From NCBI RefSeq assembly GCF_000317475.1, contig NC_019729.1, positions 5,098,501-5,162,500 of the forward strand: DNA of 64,000 nt, read 5' to 3'. The position numbers and the translations under genes are program-made. The stretch comes from Oscillatoria nigro-viridis PCC 7112 (lineage in GTDB: Bacteria; Cyanobacteriota; Cyanobacteriia; Cyanobacteriales; Microcoleaceae). Of this stretch, positions 34,774 through 44,140 are shown one piece after another. Under the pieces are notes generated by a model that had not been told where the DNA came from, made no database searches, and was given only the letters and a program-made list of their open reading frames with translations. The number at the start of each line of letters is the position of its first letter. Positions within the stretch are counted from its first letter, which is position 1.

Positions 34774-37140
34774 ATGACAACTGATAACCTGCGAAATATA
34801 CCTGTTTTGGGTAAGCTGTGGGAGCAGATTGAGGCCATGCCTCCGCCGGTGATTGAGGATTCTTTACTGCTGCGAATCCTAGTTCAGTTGTTGGTAATTG
34901 TGGGAATTGTAGCTACTGACGTTGCTGCTGAAGAAGCCCAGAACCTGTGGGCTGTGCCTGTTAGTATTGTGGGAGCAACTTGGAGTTGGTACCGCCGCCG
35001 CGATCGCAATGTAGCTGCTAAGTTCTGCATAGCTATTGGAATGCTGGTGGCGCTGTTCGCTTTTTTTAGCCGCTTGGTGGGAGAATTGAACGATACGCGG
35101 TTAGTTTTGGCGCAACTGTTAATCCAACTTCAAGTGCTGCACAGTTTCGATTTGCCCCGCCGCAAGGATTTGGGCTATTCGATGGTAATCGGGCTAATTT
35201 TGTTAGGGGTAGCAGCGACTCTCAGCCAAACCTTGACTTTTGGGCCGCTGTTGTTGGTGTTTTTGGCTTTAGCGCTTCCGACTTTGGTTTTGGATTATCG
35301 ATCGCGCTTGGGATTTTTGAAGCCAGAAGCCATTGGCGAAAAAGCACAAGGTAAAGGGAAAAATGAAAGCCTGTCGCTATTTGCTGCTACTTTATCCCCA
35401 AAGTATTTTGCTTGGCTGCTGCTGATAACTGTCGGGTTGGGGCTGACTATTTTTGCGTTTTTGCCGCGCCTCCCAGGCTATCAGTTGCGGACTTTTCCGG
35501 TGAGTGCTCCTATTCAATATCAGGGGGAGTTTGACTCGCGCAGCATTCTGAATCCTGGGTATGTTAGAGGCGGAAATCAAAAAGGGACTGGCGGAGGAAG
35601 GGGGAGAAACCCTGACAAAGGGCCAGGAGAGGTAGACTCTACTTTTTATTACGGTTTCAACCAGCGCATCAATCAAAATTTGCGGGGGGAAATGAAACCC
35701 CAGGTGGTGATGCGGGTGCGATCGCAGGCTGCGGGTTTTTGGCGGGTGTTGGGCTTCGACAAATACACCGGTCAGGGTTGGGAAATTTCTCGCAACGAAC
35801 AAGCTCAAACGGTGAATCGACCTAGGTGGTCTTATCAATTTTATTTGAATCCGTTTCCCAATGCGCCTCGGACTCAAGAGGTGATTCAAAGTTATACTAT
35901 TGTTGCTCAGTTGCCGAATTTGATTCCAGCTTTAAACAAGCCGAGGGAACTTTATTTTCCGACGACAGAGGTGGCAGTTGATGCGGAGGGAGGTTTGCGA
36001 TCGCCTGTGGAATTGGCGGATGGTTTGACTTATACGGTGATTTCTCATGTGCCATTTCGCGATCGCTCTTTGTTGGGTAAAACTGGTACTAATTACCCGA
36101 AAAACATTCGCAACTTCTATTTGGATGTGCCGCCGGAAATTGCCCAGAAGGTACGAGAAAAAACTGAAGAAATATTGGCGGCAAGAACTAGAGTATCTAA
36201 GTCGGACAGACCGATCGATTCTCCTTACGAAAAAGCTTTGTACTTAGCTCAATATTTAAAGCAAAATCCGAATTACAAAATAGAAAAAGCTTTGCCTTAC
36301 TTAGAAGAAGGTGAAGATTTAGTCGAGGGTTTTCTGTTTGGCTATAAAAACACCCAGGGCGGTAAAAAGGTGACAGGTGGATATCCAGACCACTTTTCGA
36401 CGGTATTGACCATTATGCTGAGGTCGATCGGGATTCCGGCGCGGCTGGCGGGCGGTTTCGATACGGGAGAATTTAACCCGTTTACTGGTTACTATGTTGT
36501 GAAAAATACCGATGCTTTCTTGATGACGGAGGTATATTTTCCCAATCACGGCTGGTTTGGTTTTAATCCGATTCCCGGTTATCCGCTGATTCCGGCTTCG
36601 GTGGAAGACAACCAGACTTTTAGTGCGATCGAATCGTTTTGGAAGTGGATCGCGGGTTGGCTACCGACTCCTCTCAGAAGCGGGCTGGATTCAGTTATAG
36701 GTTTTGTAATTGGCTGGATAAGTTTGATTGTGGGCTGGTTTCTGGGACAGTTTGCTAAGGGTTGGGTGGGGTTATTTACTGGTTTGATTGCTGCGATCGC
36801 CTTTGGCTTTATGGGCTGGTTAATTTGGCAAGTGTGGCGCAAGTGGCGCCACCGCCGCTGGCTGGCGAAGTTGCCGCCGGTGGAGGGGGTTTATCAGGAA
36901 ATGCTGAAGGATTTGGCGAGTAGGGGATTTGCCAAGCAGAAAGCTCAAACGCCTTTGGAGTATGCTGAGGCTATGCGCGGTAATCATCCCACTGATGAAG
37001 CTGAGGTGATTGATGAAGTTTCGCAAGCTTACGTGCGGTGGAAGTATGGCGGGGAAGCGGGTAATTTGAACCAGTTGCGGCAGTTGGTGGAAAATTTGAG
37101 GCGATCGCACTTGAAGAAACTCAAAAAGCGCTGGTTTTAG
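34774..37140 (+). CDS. Membrane transglutaminase-like protein (DUF3488/TgpA type), catalytic triad lost
   Basis: This protein of about 788 residues has an N-terminal membrane domain of five to six helices (about 28-230), an extracytoplasmic transglutaminase-like domain (about 270-620), a further helix pair (about 645-700), and a basic cytoplasmic DUF4129-like C-terminus. In active relatives the triad sits in a Cys motif (HCEYF), a His motif (DAHSW) and an Asp motif (FDPTP). The aligned positions here read YPDHF, DAFLM and FNPIP, so Cys, His and Asp are replaced by Pro, Phe and Asn. The fold appears retained without catalysis. The ATG at 34774 is favoured; a GTG lies six bases upstream. It follows patU after a repeat-filled gap. 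Confidence 0.87.
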   Translation: MTTDNLRNIPVLGKLWEQIEAMPPPVIEDSLLLRILVQLLVIVGIVATDVAAEEAQNLWAVPVSIVGATWSWYRRRDRNVAAKFCIAIGMLVALFAFFSRLVGELNDTRLVLAQLLIQLQVLHSFDLPRRKDLGYSMVIGLILLGVAATLSQTLTFGPLLLVFLALALPTLVLDYRSRLGFLKPEAIGEKAQGKGKNESLSLFAATLSPKYFAWLLLITVGLGLTIFAFLPRLPGYQLRTFPVSAPIQYQGEFDSRSILNPGYVRGGNQKGTGGGRGRNPDKGPGEVDSTFYYGFNQRINQNLRGEMKPQVVMRVRSQAAGFWRVLGFDKYTGQGWEISRNEQAQTVNRPRWSYQFYLNPFPNAPRTQEVIQSYTIVAQLPNLIPALNKPRELYFPTTEVAVDAEGGLRSPVELADGLTYTVISHVPFRDRSLLGKTGTNYPKNIRNFYLDVPPEIAQKVREKTEEILAARTRVSKSDRPIDSPYEKALYLAQYLKQNPNYKIEKALPYLEEGEDLVEGFLFGYKNTQGGKKVTGGYPDHFSTVLTIMLRSIGIPARLAGGFDTGEFNPFTGYYVVKNTDAFLMTEVYFPNHGWFGFNPIPGYPLIPASVEDNQTFSAIESFWKWIAGWLPTPLRSGLDSVIGFVIGWISLIVGWFLGQFAKGWVGLFTGLIAAIAFGFMGWLIWQVWRKWRHRRWLAKLPPVEGVYQEMLKDLASRGFAKQKAQTPLEYAEAMRGNHPTDEAEVIDEVSQAYVRWKYGGEAGNLNQLRQLVENLRRSHLKKLKKRWF

Positions 37141-37277
37141 GCGATACCATTTTAGCTAAGATACAGCTTTCCCTAAAATTAGTCTAAAAAAGGCTAGTTT
37201 ATCATGATAGTCTATTTTGAGAGAATTCTGCATCGCGGGAGATCGCTCTGTCCATAAAGCAAGTACCGGAGAATACG

Positions 37278-40200
37278 ATGAGTCAAGTTGTCATTGAAAA
37301 TCCCATCATCAACTCCGCTTTCTCCGAGCCAAAGCGTCACTTTCGCTTTGACGATGACGGTATTACTGATGAACAAGTCCCATCCCGTCGCATCAGCCAT
37401 TATTTTATTCCTATTGCCCAACCGAAGAAGAAAAGTAAGCAGTTTCAGCAACTAGAACTAAATCTGGGTGAATGGACACAAGATCGCGTAGAGGAGAACA
37501 AGTTTATTAACCAAGTGCGCGATCGTGTTAGCTTGTGGAGACGCGGAGGATATCTCTACGTTACCCCTACTACTAAAAAATTATTGGAATATTGGACTAA
37601 CCCCGATCGCGAACGTAAACTATATTTCTGTCAAATTGAAGCTTTAGAAACAGTTATTTATATTACAGAAGTAGCTAAAAAGTGCGGCGATAACTGGATT
37701 GAAAATCAACTGCGACAATTTAATGCGGATGCTAACCCGCTATTGTTTCGCATGGCTTGTAAAATGGCCACAGGAAGCGGCAAGACAGTAGTAATTTCAA
37801 TGCTGATGGCATGGCATACTCTTAATAAAGTTGCTAATCCTCAGAATAATAAATTTAGCGATGCTTTTTTGGTAGTAACGCCGGGAATTACGGTGCGCGA
37901 TCGCCTGCGGGTACTCCAACCCAATGATACCGAAAATTACTATAAAAAACTTGACTTAGTACCACCGGAGTTAATGCCGGAGTTGGATAAAGCTAAGATT
38001 GTTATTACCAACTATCACGCTTTTAAACTGCGAGAACTCAATTCCGCCGCCAAGTTAACTAAAGATATTCTCACTCAAGGACAAAAAAGCGCTTTTACTG
38101 AAACTCCCGACCAAATGGTACGGCGAGTTTGTAAAGATTTGGGTAATAAGAAAAACATTATCGTAATTAATGATGAAGCTCACCACTGTTACCGCCGTCG
38201 CGTTGGTGATGATAATATCAAGCTGAAAGGCGACGATCGGAAAGAAGCGGAAAAACGAAACGAGGAGGCACATCTTTGGATTTCAGGTATTGAAGCTGTA
38301 CAGTCCAAAATTGGGGTCAAAATGGTTTATGACTTATCAGCTACACCGTTCTTTTTAAAAGGTTCTGGTTATCCAGAAGGCAATCTATTTCCTTGGGTAG
38401 TTTCTGACTTTTCTCTAATTGATGCGATTGAATCTGGGATTGTCAAAATTCCTCGCGTTCCGGTATCTGATGATAATGTGACAGGGGAACTGCCTGCTTA
38501 TCGCAGTATTTGGCCCTTAATTCGCGACGATCTCCCTAAGAAAGGGCGCAATACCCAGGATGAAAGTAAGTCATCCCCAGAACCAAAACTCCCTGGACTA
38601 TTAGAGGGAGCCTTAGACAGTCTGTATAGTAACTACAAAAAAGCTTTTGAATTATGGGAACAAGACACAGAAGCTCAGGATAGAGGACGGACACCGCCTG
38701 TATTCATCGTTGTCTGTAACAATACCAACGTCTCTAAACTGGTTTATGACTATATTGCTGGCTGGGACACTGGCAAAAAATATCCTGATAGCAGACCTGT
38801 TTTAAGTCCAGGTAAACTGCCACTATTTAGTAATGTCCAAGACGGGAAGTGGACAGCCAGACCGAATACGATTCTGGTAGATAGCGAACAACTAGAATCA
38901 GGTGAAGCAATGAGTGCTGAATTTAAAAAAATAGCAGCACAGGAAATAGAAGAATTTAAAGCTGAATATCGAGAGAGATATCCAGGGAAAGATCCCGAAA
39001 AAATCACGCCTGAAGAGTTATTGCGTGAGGTCTTAAATACAGTTGGAAAGCCGGGAAAGCTGGGCGAACAAATTCGCTGTGTTGTCTCTGTTTCCATGCT
39101 GACTGAGGGATGGGATGCCAGTACCGTCACCCACATTTTAGGGTTAAGAGCTTTTGGCACTCAGTTGTTATGCGAGCAAGTTGTCGGACGGGGACTGCGG
39201 CGAATTAACTATGCAGTGAATAAGGAGGGAAAATACGAACCGGAGTATGCCGAAGTTTACGGTATTCCCTTTGCTTTTATCCCCTGTGCGGGTTCAAATA
39301 AAACGCCCAAGCGGGGGGCGCTGCCTACCCGCGTTCGGGCTTTGCCAGAACGAAGTGAATGTGAAATTACTTTTCCTCGGTTGACGGGTTATCGTTATGA
39401 CATCACTAGGGGAAAACTCACGGCTAATTTTACTGATGTTTCTCAATACGTTCTCTCTACTGCTGACTTACCAACGGTGACAGTAAACGCTCCCATTGTT
39501 GGCCAATCGAGTATTCATACATTAGATGAGTTAAAATCTCACCGAGAGCAGGAAGTAGCTTTTCTGTTGGCAAAGATGACTTTAGAAAAATATTTCCGAG
39601 GGGATGGGAGTCAAAAACAAGAAAAAACTACCCAACATTTTTTTGATGCAGATGTACAAGCTTGGTTATTTCCTGAAGTTTTACAAATCACTAAACAGTG
39701 GCTAAGAGAGTGTGTCAGTTACAAAGACCATACCTATCCTCAGTTGCTAATGTTGACTGAGTTTGCCCACGATGCTACAGACAGGATTTATCAAGCTATT
39801 GCAGCAGGAGAATCTCATAAGTCTTTAAAACCCATTCTCCGTCCCTATGATACTTTTGGTTCGACTCGCTATGTAGATTTTGATACGGCACGTCTAGTTT
39901 ATACCACGGACTATAATAAATGTCATGTTTCCCATGTGGTACTGGATAGCAATTGGGAAGCTAAGATGGTGGAATCCTTAGAACAAATGAATGAGGTTGT
40001 CTGCTATGTCAAGAATCAAAATTTAGGGTTTGCAATTCCCTATACTTTGAATGGAGAACAGAAAAATTACTTGCCTGATTTTATTGTGCGAATTAATGAC
40101 GGGCAAGAAGATTTACTCAATTTAATTTTGGAAGTTTCGGGGGAAGCAAGAAAGGACAAAGCTGCTAAGGTAGCTACTGCTAGAACTCTTTGGATACCAG

Positions 40201-40556
40201 CCGTAAAAAATCACGGTGGGTTAGGGCGTTGGGATTTCTTAGAAATAACCGATCCCTGGGATGCACAAAAATCTATTCGGATGTATTTGTCTAAGCAGAC
40301 AGCAGAAACTGATACAAATCGGAGTACAATTCAAAAAACCCCTGGTGTCTGTGGAGGTAACGCTAGGATACGCAATACACGCATTCCTGTCTGGACAATT
40401 ATTTCTTTTTACAAGCTGGGTGCTTCTGATGATGAAATACTAAGGAATTATCCGGGGTTGACTCCAGAGGATTTAAAAGTAGTTTTGTCGTACTATGAAC
40501 AGCACCAATATGAAATTGATCGGGTAATTCTCGCTCAGGATGATGATGATAGCTAG
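37278..40556 (+). CDS. Type III-like restriction helicase-nuclease with C-terminal DUF433 domain
   Basis: This 1092-residue SF2 helicase is of the restriction-subunit type: motif I KMATGSGKTVV (about 166-176), motif II VINDEAHHCYRR (about 294-305), motif III YDLSATP, motif VI EQVVGRGLRR (about 633-642). A PD-(D/E)xK-like nuclease region (NYLPDFIV, then LILEVSGEARKDK, about 930-960) follows. The last 75 residues are a DUF433 domain (GNARIRNTRIPVWTIISFYK, then LGASDDEILRNYPGLTPEDL), normally a separate VapB-like antitoxin. The gene overlaps the next one, a DUF5615 PIN-like toxin, by 17 bp. In the nuclease motif the usual Lys after the Glu strand (ExK) is Ser. It should cleave or translocate on DNA lacking the modification made by the methyltransferase two genes downstream. 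Confidence 0.9.
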   Translation: MSQVVIENPIINSAFSEPKRHFRFDDDGITDEQVPSRRISHYFIPIAQPKKKSKQFQQLELNLGEWTQDRVEENKFINQVRDRVSLWRRGGYLYVTPTTKKLLEYWTNPDRERKLYFCQIEALETVIYITEVAKKCGDNWIENQLRQFNADANPLLFRMACKMATGSGKTVVISMLMAWHTLNKVANPQNNKFSDAFLVVTPGITVRDRLRVLQPNDTENYYKKLDLVPPELMPELDKAKIVITNYHAFKLRELNSAAKLTKDILTQGQKSAFTETPDQMVRRVCKDLGNKKNIIVINDEAHHCYRRRVGDDNIKLKGDDRKEAEKRNEEAHLWISGIEAVQSKIGVKMVYDLSATPFFLKGSGYPEGNLFPWVVSDFSLIDAIESGIVKIPRVPVSDDNVTGELPAYRSIWPLIRDDLPKKGRNTQDESKSSPEPKLPGLLEGALDSLYSNYKKAFELWEQDTEAQDRGRTPPVFIVVCNNTNVSKLVYDYIAGWDTGKKYPDSRPVLSPGKLPLFSNVQDGKWTARPNTILVDSEQLESGEAMSAEFKKIAAQEIEEFKAEYRERYPGKDPEKITPEELLREVLNTVGKPGKLGEQIRCVVSVSMLTEGWDASTVTHILGLRAFGTQLLCEQVVGRGLRRINYAVNKEGKYEPEYAEVYGIPFAFIPCAGSNKTPKRGALPTRVRALPERSECEITFPRLTGYRYDITRGKLTANFTDVSQYVLSTADLPTVTVNAPIVGQSSIHTLDELKSHREQEVAFLLAKMTLEKYFRGDGSQKQEKTTQHFFDADVQAWLFPEVLQITKQWLRECVSYKDHTYPQLLMLTEFAHDATDRIYQAIAAGESHKSLKPILRPYDTFGSTRYVDFDTARLVYTTDYNKCHVSHVVLDSNWEAKMVESLEQMNEVVCYVKNQNLGFAIPYTLNGEQKNYLPDFIVRINDGQEDLLNLILEVSGEARKDKAAKVATARTLWIPAVKNHGGLGRWDFLEITDPWDAQKSIRMYLSKQTAETDTNRSTIQKTPGVCGGNARIRNTRIPVWTIISFYKLGASDDEILRNYPGLTPEDLKVVLSYYEQHQYEIDRVILAQDDDDS

Positions 40557-40947
40557 GCTCTATTCTAACGAAAATTTCCCCCTAGATATCGTCAACAAAT
40601 TGCGTTGTCTCGGACATGATGTTTTAACATCCTATGACGCAGGGCAAGCTAATCAAGGAATTCCCGATGATGATGTACTTAGGTTTGCTCATCGACAAGA
40701 GCGAGTTATGATTACGCTCAATAGGAAGGATTTTATTGAACTACATAAGTGTGGACAAGAACATAGTGGAATTATCCTCTGTAAAGAATGCCAAGGAAAT
40801 TTTGATTATGAACAGCAAGCTTTTAAAATTCACGAGTTAATTTTAGAAAATAGCAAATTAAAGTCACGATTATTTCGAGTCAAAAAAAGCAATGTTAAAG
40901 GCTGTAACACTCAAATATTTATTTATAAGGAAGTAACTCATGCCTAG
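40540..40947 (+). CDS. DUF5615 PIN-like toxin
   Basis: This 135-residue PIN-like protein has SNENFPLDIVNKLRCLGHDV near the start (first acidic residues), QANQGIPDDDVLRFA in the middle, and RVMITLNRKDFIELHK carrying the final Asp. This is the DUF5615 family, which is usually encoded directly after a DUF433 antitoxin. Here the DUF433 part is the C-terminus of the restriction subunit, whose stop codon lies inside this gene. Three consecutive ATG codons (40540, 40543, 40546) could start it. It overlaps the methyltransferase gene by 8 bp, so all three are translationally coupled. Confidence 0.88.
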   Translation: MMMIARLYSNENFPLDIVNKLRCLGHDVLTSYDAGQANQGIPDDDVLRFAHRQERVMITLNRKDFIELHKCGQEHSGIILCKECQGNFDYEQQAFKIHELILENSKLKSRLFRVKKSNVKGCNTQIFIYKEVTHA

Positions 40948-43729
40948 AAAAAAAGATGACAAATCTACACCTATTGATAGTGTTAAACACCAAGATAAAC
41001 GGGCTAATATTCCGACTGAAGAGTTGCGTGATTTTATGGCTGATGACGAGAAAAAACCTCAAAAAGTTCTTTACCCCCGCGATTCATCTTTAGACCCGCA
41101 GTTGGTCTGGAAGGGGAAAGATGAGCAGGACAGTCAAGATTTAGAAGTTCCGGCTGTGCCGATTTATATTCAAGAGAAAATACACCCCTCCGTGATAATT
41201 GAGGATTTTCGGACTCAGGTTAAGAAGGAACAACCACAGCAGCAATTAAGTTTATTTAGTGATTTTAATGGGTTAGACTTTGACCAATTAATTGATTTTT
41301 ATCAACATCAAGATGGGGTGAAGTGGGCTAACCGGATGATTCTGGGTGATTCGCTGTTGGTGATGAATTCATTGGCAGAGAAGGAAGGGTTAAAAGGTAA
41401 AGTTCAGATGATTTATCTTGACCCGCCCTATGGGATTAAATTTGGTTCTAATTGGCAGGTTTCGACTCGGAAACGAGATGTTAAAGATGGTAAGGCGGAA
41501 GAGGTAACAAGACAGCCGGAACAGGTAAAAGCTTTTCGGGATACTTGGGAGTTAGGGATTCATTCTTATTTAGCATATTTAAGGGATAGGTTGGTTGTAG
41601 CCAGAGAGTTATTGACTGGAACAGGTAGTGTTTTTGTGCAAATTGGTGATGAGAATGTACATTTAGTTAGATGTTTGATGGATGAAGTTTTTGGGAGTGA
41701 GAATTTTTGTGGGTTAATTACCTTTCAAACAACAACAGGACAAAGTTCAACATTGTTAGCATCAACATCTGACTATATTATCTGGTATGGCAAAAAAAAA
41801 TCAAAAGTTAAGTACAGAAATACTTTTTGGCGCAAAGGTAAGACAGACATTACATCAAGTGATTGGGTTGAAAGTCAAGATGGTATAGCTCGTAAAGCAT
41901 TTGCTGAAGAAATTGATAACCATGCTTTTTTACCTATTAATACTAAAATATTTCGTTCGGACAATTTAACATCTGATGGCTTAGGTCAAAACACAACAGT
42001 TAATTTTGAGTATAAAGGGCAAATATTTCACCCTGGAAAAAATCACTGGAAAACTGTTCCAGAAGGATTAAGAATGCTTGAGAAAGCGAATCGTTTATTG
42101 GTTGTAGGTAAAACACTTTGTTATAAACGTTATCGAGATGATTTTCCTGTTTCTCCCATAGCAGAAGTTTGGGATGATACTAGGCTAAGTACATTCTCAT
42201 CAGAAAAATTTTATGTAGTTCAAACTAACACTAAAGTTATTCAGCGTTGCCTTTTAATGACCACAGATCCAGGTGACTTAGTAATAGATCCAACTTGCGG
42301 ATCAGGAACTACAGCCTATGTTGCTGAACAATGGGGTAGACGCTGGATTACTATTGATACTAGCCGCGTTGCCTTAGCACTAGCTAGAACTCGCCTCATG
42401 TCTGCTAAATATCCCTATTACTTACTAGCAGACTCTCCTGAAGGTATCCAGAAAGAAGCCGAAATCACCAAACAACTGCCACCAACACAACCTAAGACAG
42501 AAAATGAGATCAAAAAAGGCTTCGTTTACAAGCGTGTTCCTCATGTTACATTGAAAGCGATCGCCAATAACCCAGAAATTGATACTATTCACGCCAAATG
42601 GCAATTACAACTAGAAACAATTCGCACTCAATTAAACCAGTTGCTCAAAAAGTCCTGGGAAGAATGGGAAATCCCCCGCGAACCGGAAACAAAATGGTCT
42701 GATGAAGCTAAAGATTTATTAACTCAATGGTGGAAACTCAGACAACAACGGCAGAAAGAAATCGACGAATCTATTGCCCGTAATGCAGATACGGAACTGC
42801 TTTACGACCAACCTTATGAAGACAATAAACGCATTCGAGTAACTGGCCCGTTTACAGTTGAAAGTCTTTCACCTCACCGCATCCTCTCTACCGATGAAGA
42901 ACGCCCTGCTTCTGAAAATGAAGGGATAGCCCAAGCATCAGATCAATTTGAAAACAGAATTATTGACAACCTCAAAAAAGCAGGAGTACAAAATACTTTT
43001 AAAAATGAACGCCTCAAATTTGAATACTTAGAACCTTATGCGGGTACTTACATTCATGCTGTAGGCGAGTACACAGAAGGTGACGAAACCGTTAAGCGAG
43101 TTGCTATCCACATCGGGCCAGAATACGGCACGGTTAGCGTCGATGACATCAAAGAAGCGGCCAAAGAAGCTGTAAAAGGCTTAGGACACAATGTATTAAT
43201 TGTTTGCGGTTTTGCCTTTGAACCTAATGTCAATGAAGAATCTAAACGCTATGGCAAGCTGCAAGTTTTAATCACTCGCATGAATGCTGACTTGTTACTA
43301 GGCGATGAACTGCTCAAGAAAACAGGTGCAGGCAACTTATTTATGGTATTTGGAGAACCAGATATTGAGTTAAAACGCGAAAATGGTCAGCTAGTAGTCA
43401 CCTTAAAAGGATTAGATATTTACGATCCCACTACAGGCGAAATTCGCAGCACTTCCCCCAACGATATTGCTTGTTGGTTTATTGACACCGATTACAATGA
43501 GGAAAGCTTTTTTGTGCGCCATGCCTATTTTACAGGCGCTAACCAACCTTATGACAAATTAAAACGTGCCCTAAAAGCAGAAATTGATGAAGATGCCTGG
43601 AGTCAGATTTACTCGACTAGCAGCCGTCCTTTCAATCCACCAAAAGGCAAGAATGGCAAACCAGGGAAGATTGCTGTTAAGGTCATCAACCACTACGGGG
43701 ATGAAGTGATGAAAGTGTATGAATGTTAG
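40940..43729 (+). CDS. Type III-like site-specific DNA methyltransferase
   Basis: This 929-residue methyltransferase has the catalytic motif MIYLDPPYGIKFG (motif IV, about 155-167) ahead of the SAM-binding motif VIDPTCGSGTTAYVAEQW (motif I, about 449-466). That order is the beta class of N6-adenine/N4-cytosine enzymes and is typical of type III Mod subunits. The region between them is the likely target-recognition domain. The C-terminal half (about 530-929) is an extension without recognised motif that may contact the helicase subunit. It is the third gene of the operon with res and the PIN-like gene. Modification of host DNA would protect against the restriction subunit. Confidence 0.9.
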   Translation: MPRKKDDKSTPIDSVKHQDKRANIPTEELRDFMADDEKKPQKVLYPRDSSLDPQLVWKGKDEQDSQDLEVPAVPIYIQEKIHPSVIIEDFRTQVKKEQPQQQLSLFSDFNGLDFDQLIDFYQHQDGVKWANRMILGDSLLVMNSLAEKEGLKGKVQMIYLDPPYGIKFGSNWQVSTRKRDVKDGKAEEVTRQPEQVKAFRDTWELGIHSYLAYLRDRLVVARELLTGTGSVFVQIGDENVHLVRCLMDEVFGSENFCGLITFQTTTGQSSTLLASTSDYIIWYGKKKSKVKYRNTFWRKGKTDITSSDWVESQDGIARKAFAEEIDNHAFLPINTKIFRSDNLTSDGLGQNTTVNFEYKGQIFHPGKNHWKTVPEGLRMLEKANRLLVVGKTLCYKRYRDDFPVSPIAEVWDDTRLSTFSSEKFYVVQTNTKVIQRCLLMTTDPGDLVIDPTCGSGTTAYVAEQWGRRWITIDTSRVALALARTRLMSAKYPYYLLADSPEGIQKEAEITKQLPPTQPKTENEIKKGFVYKRVPHVTLKAIANNPEIDTIHAKWQLQLETIRTQLNQLLKKSWEEWEIPREPETKWSDEAKDLLTQWWKLRQQRQKEIDESIARNADTELLYDQPYEDNKRIRVTGPFTVESLSPHRILSTDEERPASENEGIAQASDQFENRIIDNLKKAGVQNTFKNERLKFEYLEPYAGTYIHAVGEYTEGDETVKRVAIHIGPEYGTVSVDDIKEAAKEAVKGLGHNVLIVCGFAFEPNVNEESKRYGKLQVLITRMNADLLLGDELLKKTGAGNLFMVFGEPDIELKRENGQLVVTLKGLDIYDPTTGEIRSTSPNDIACWFIDTDYNEESFFVRHAYFTGANQPYDKLKRALKAEIDEDAWSQIYSTSSRPFNPPKGKNGKPGKIAVKVINHYGDEVMKVYEC

Positions 43730-43886
43730 GTTTACCTGCCTGCCAAACGCTGATATATCTAATCTAACCACACTGGAATCACAGGCTGACCAGATTTTAA
43801 GGATGCGATCGCACTCTCCAAATCAAACTCTACCAGTTGGAGCGATCGCGATGAATGAATCCCAGCACAACATAAACCGCCCCAGC

Positions 43887-43913
43887 GGAACCGAGTTCGT
43901 AAACTCCGGTTCC
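43887..43913. repeat. Bulged hairpin
   Basis: GGAACCGAGTT and AACTCCGGTTCC pair with one bulged base around a 4-nt loop, downstream of the methyltransferase gene. It may be a transcription or mRNA-stability element, or a dispersed palindrome. Confidence 0.45.
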
Positions 43914-43945
43914 TTCTCCCTCAGCCGTTGTAGCGTCATCGCCTC

Positions 43946-43985
43946 CTGTACAGTAACAAATTATTTGTTACTGTACAGTTTTTGC
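43946..43985 (+). terminator. Perfect 15-bp-stem terminator-like palindrome
   Basis: CTGTACAGTAACAAA (43946-43960) and its exact complement (43964-43978) flank a TTA loop and are followed by TTTTT. It is the strongest intrinsic-terminator shape in the window, about 217 bp after the methyltransferase stop and 20 bp before the 3' end of the convergent tRNA-Leu. A perfect palindrome beside a tRNA could also be an element end. Confidence 0.65.
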
Positions 43986-44005
43986 TTTGTGAATACCATC
44001 TGCTA

Positions 44006-44087
44006 TGCGGATAAAAGGACTTGAACCTTCACTCCTCTCGGAACCAGAACCTAAATCTGGCGCGTCTGCCAATTTCGCCATATCCGC
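44006..44087 (-). tRNA. tRNA-Leu (anticodon UAG)
   Basis: The minus strand folds into a full cloverleaf: acceptor GCGGATA/TATCCGC with discriminator A, D-arm region with GGCGAAATTGG, anticodon stem CCAGA/TCTGG with loop TTTAGGT (anticodon UAG at 44051-44053), a long variable arm typical of tRNA-Leu, and T-loop TTCAAGT. CCA is not encoded. Length 82 nt. Confidence 0.92.
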
Positions 44088-44140
44088 ATTTTGACATTTC
44101 AATAGTGTAGCACACAACAGAGCGATCGATCAAGGGATTT

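Noticed and set aside
37200..37209. TATCATGATA palindrome upstream of the restriction operon as operator
   Set aside because: Only 10 bp, not repeated, and too common by chance in AT-rich sequence.
43719..44024. Small plus-strand open frame after the methyltransferase gene
   Set aside because: It overlaps the end of the methyltransferase gene, crosses a perfect hairpin and runs into the tRNA; the protein has no coding character.
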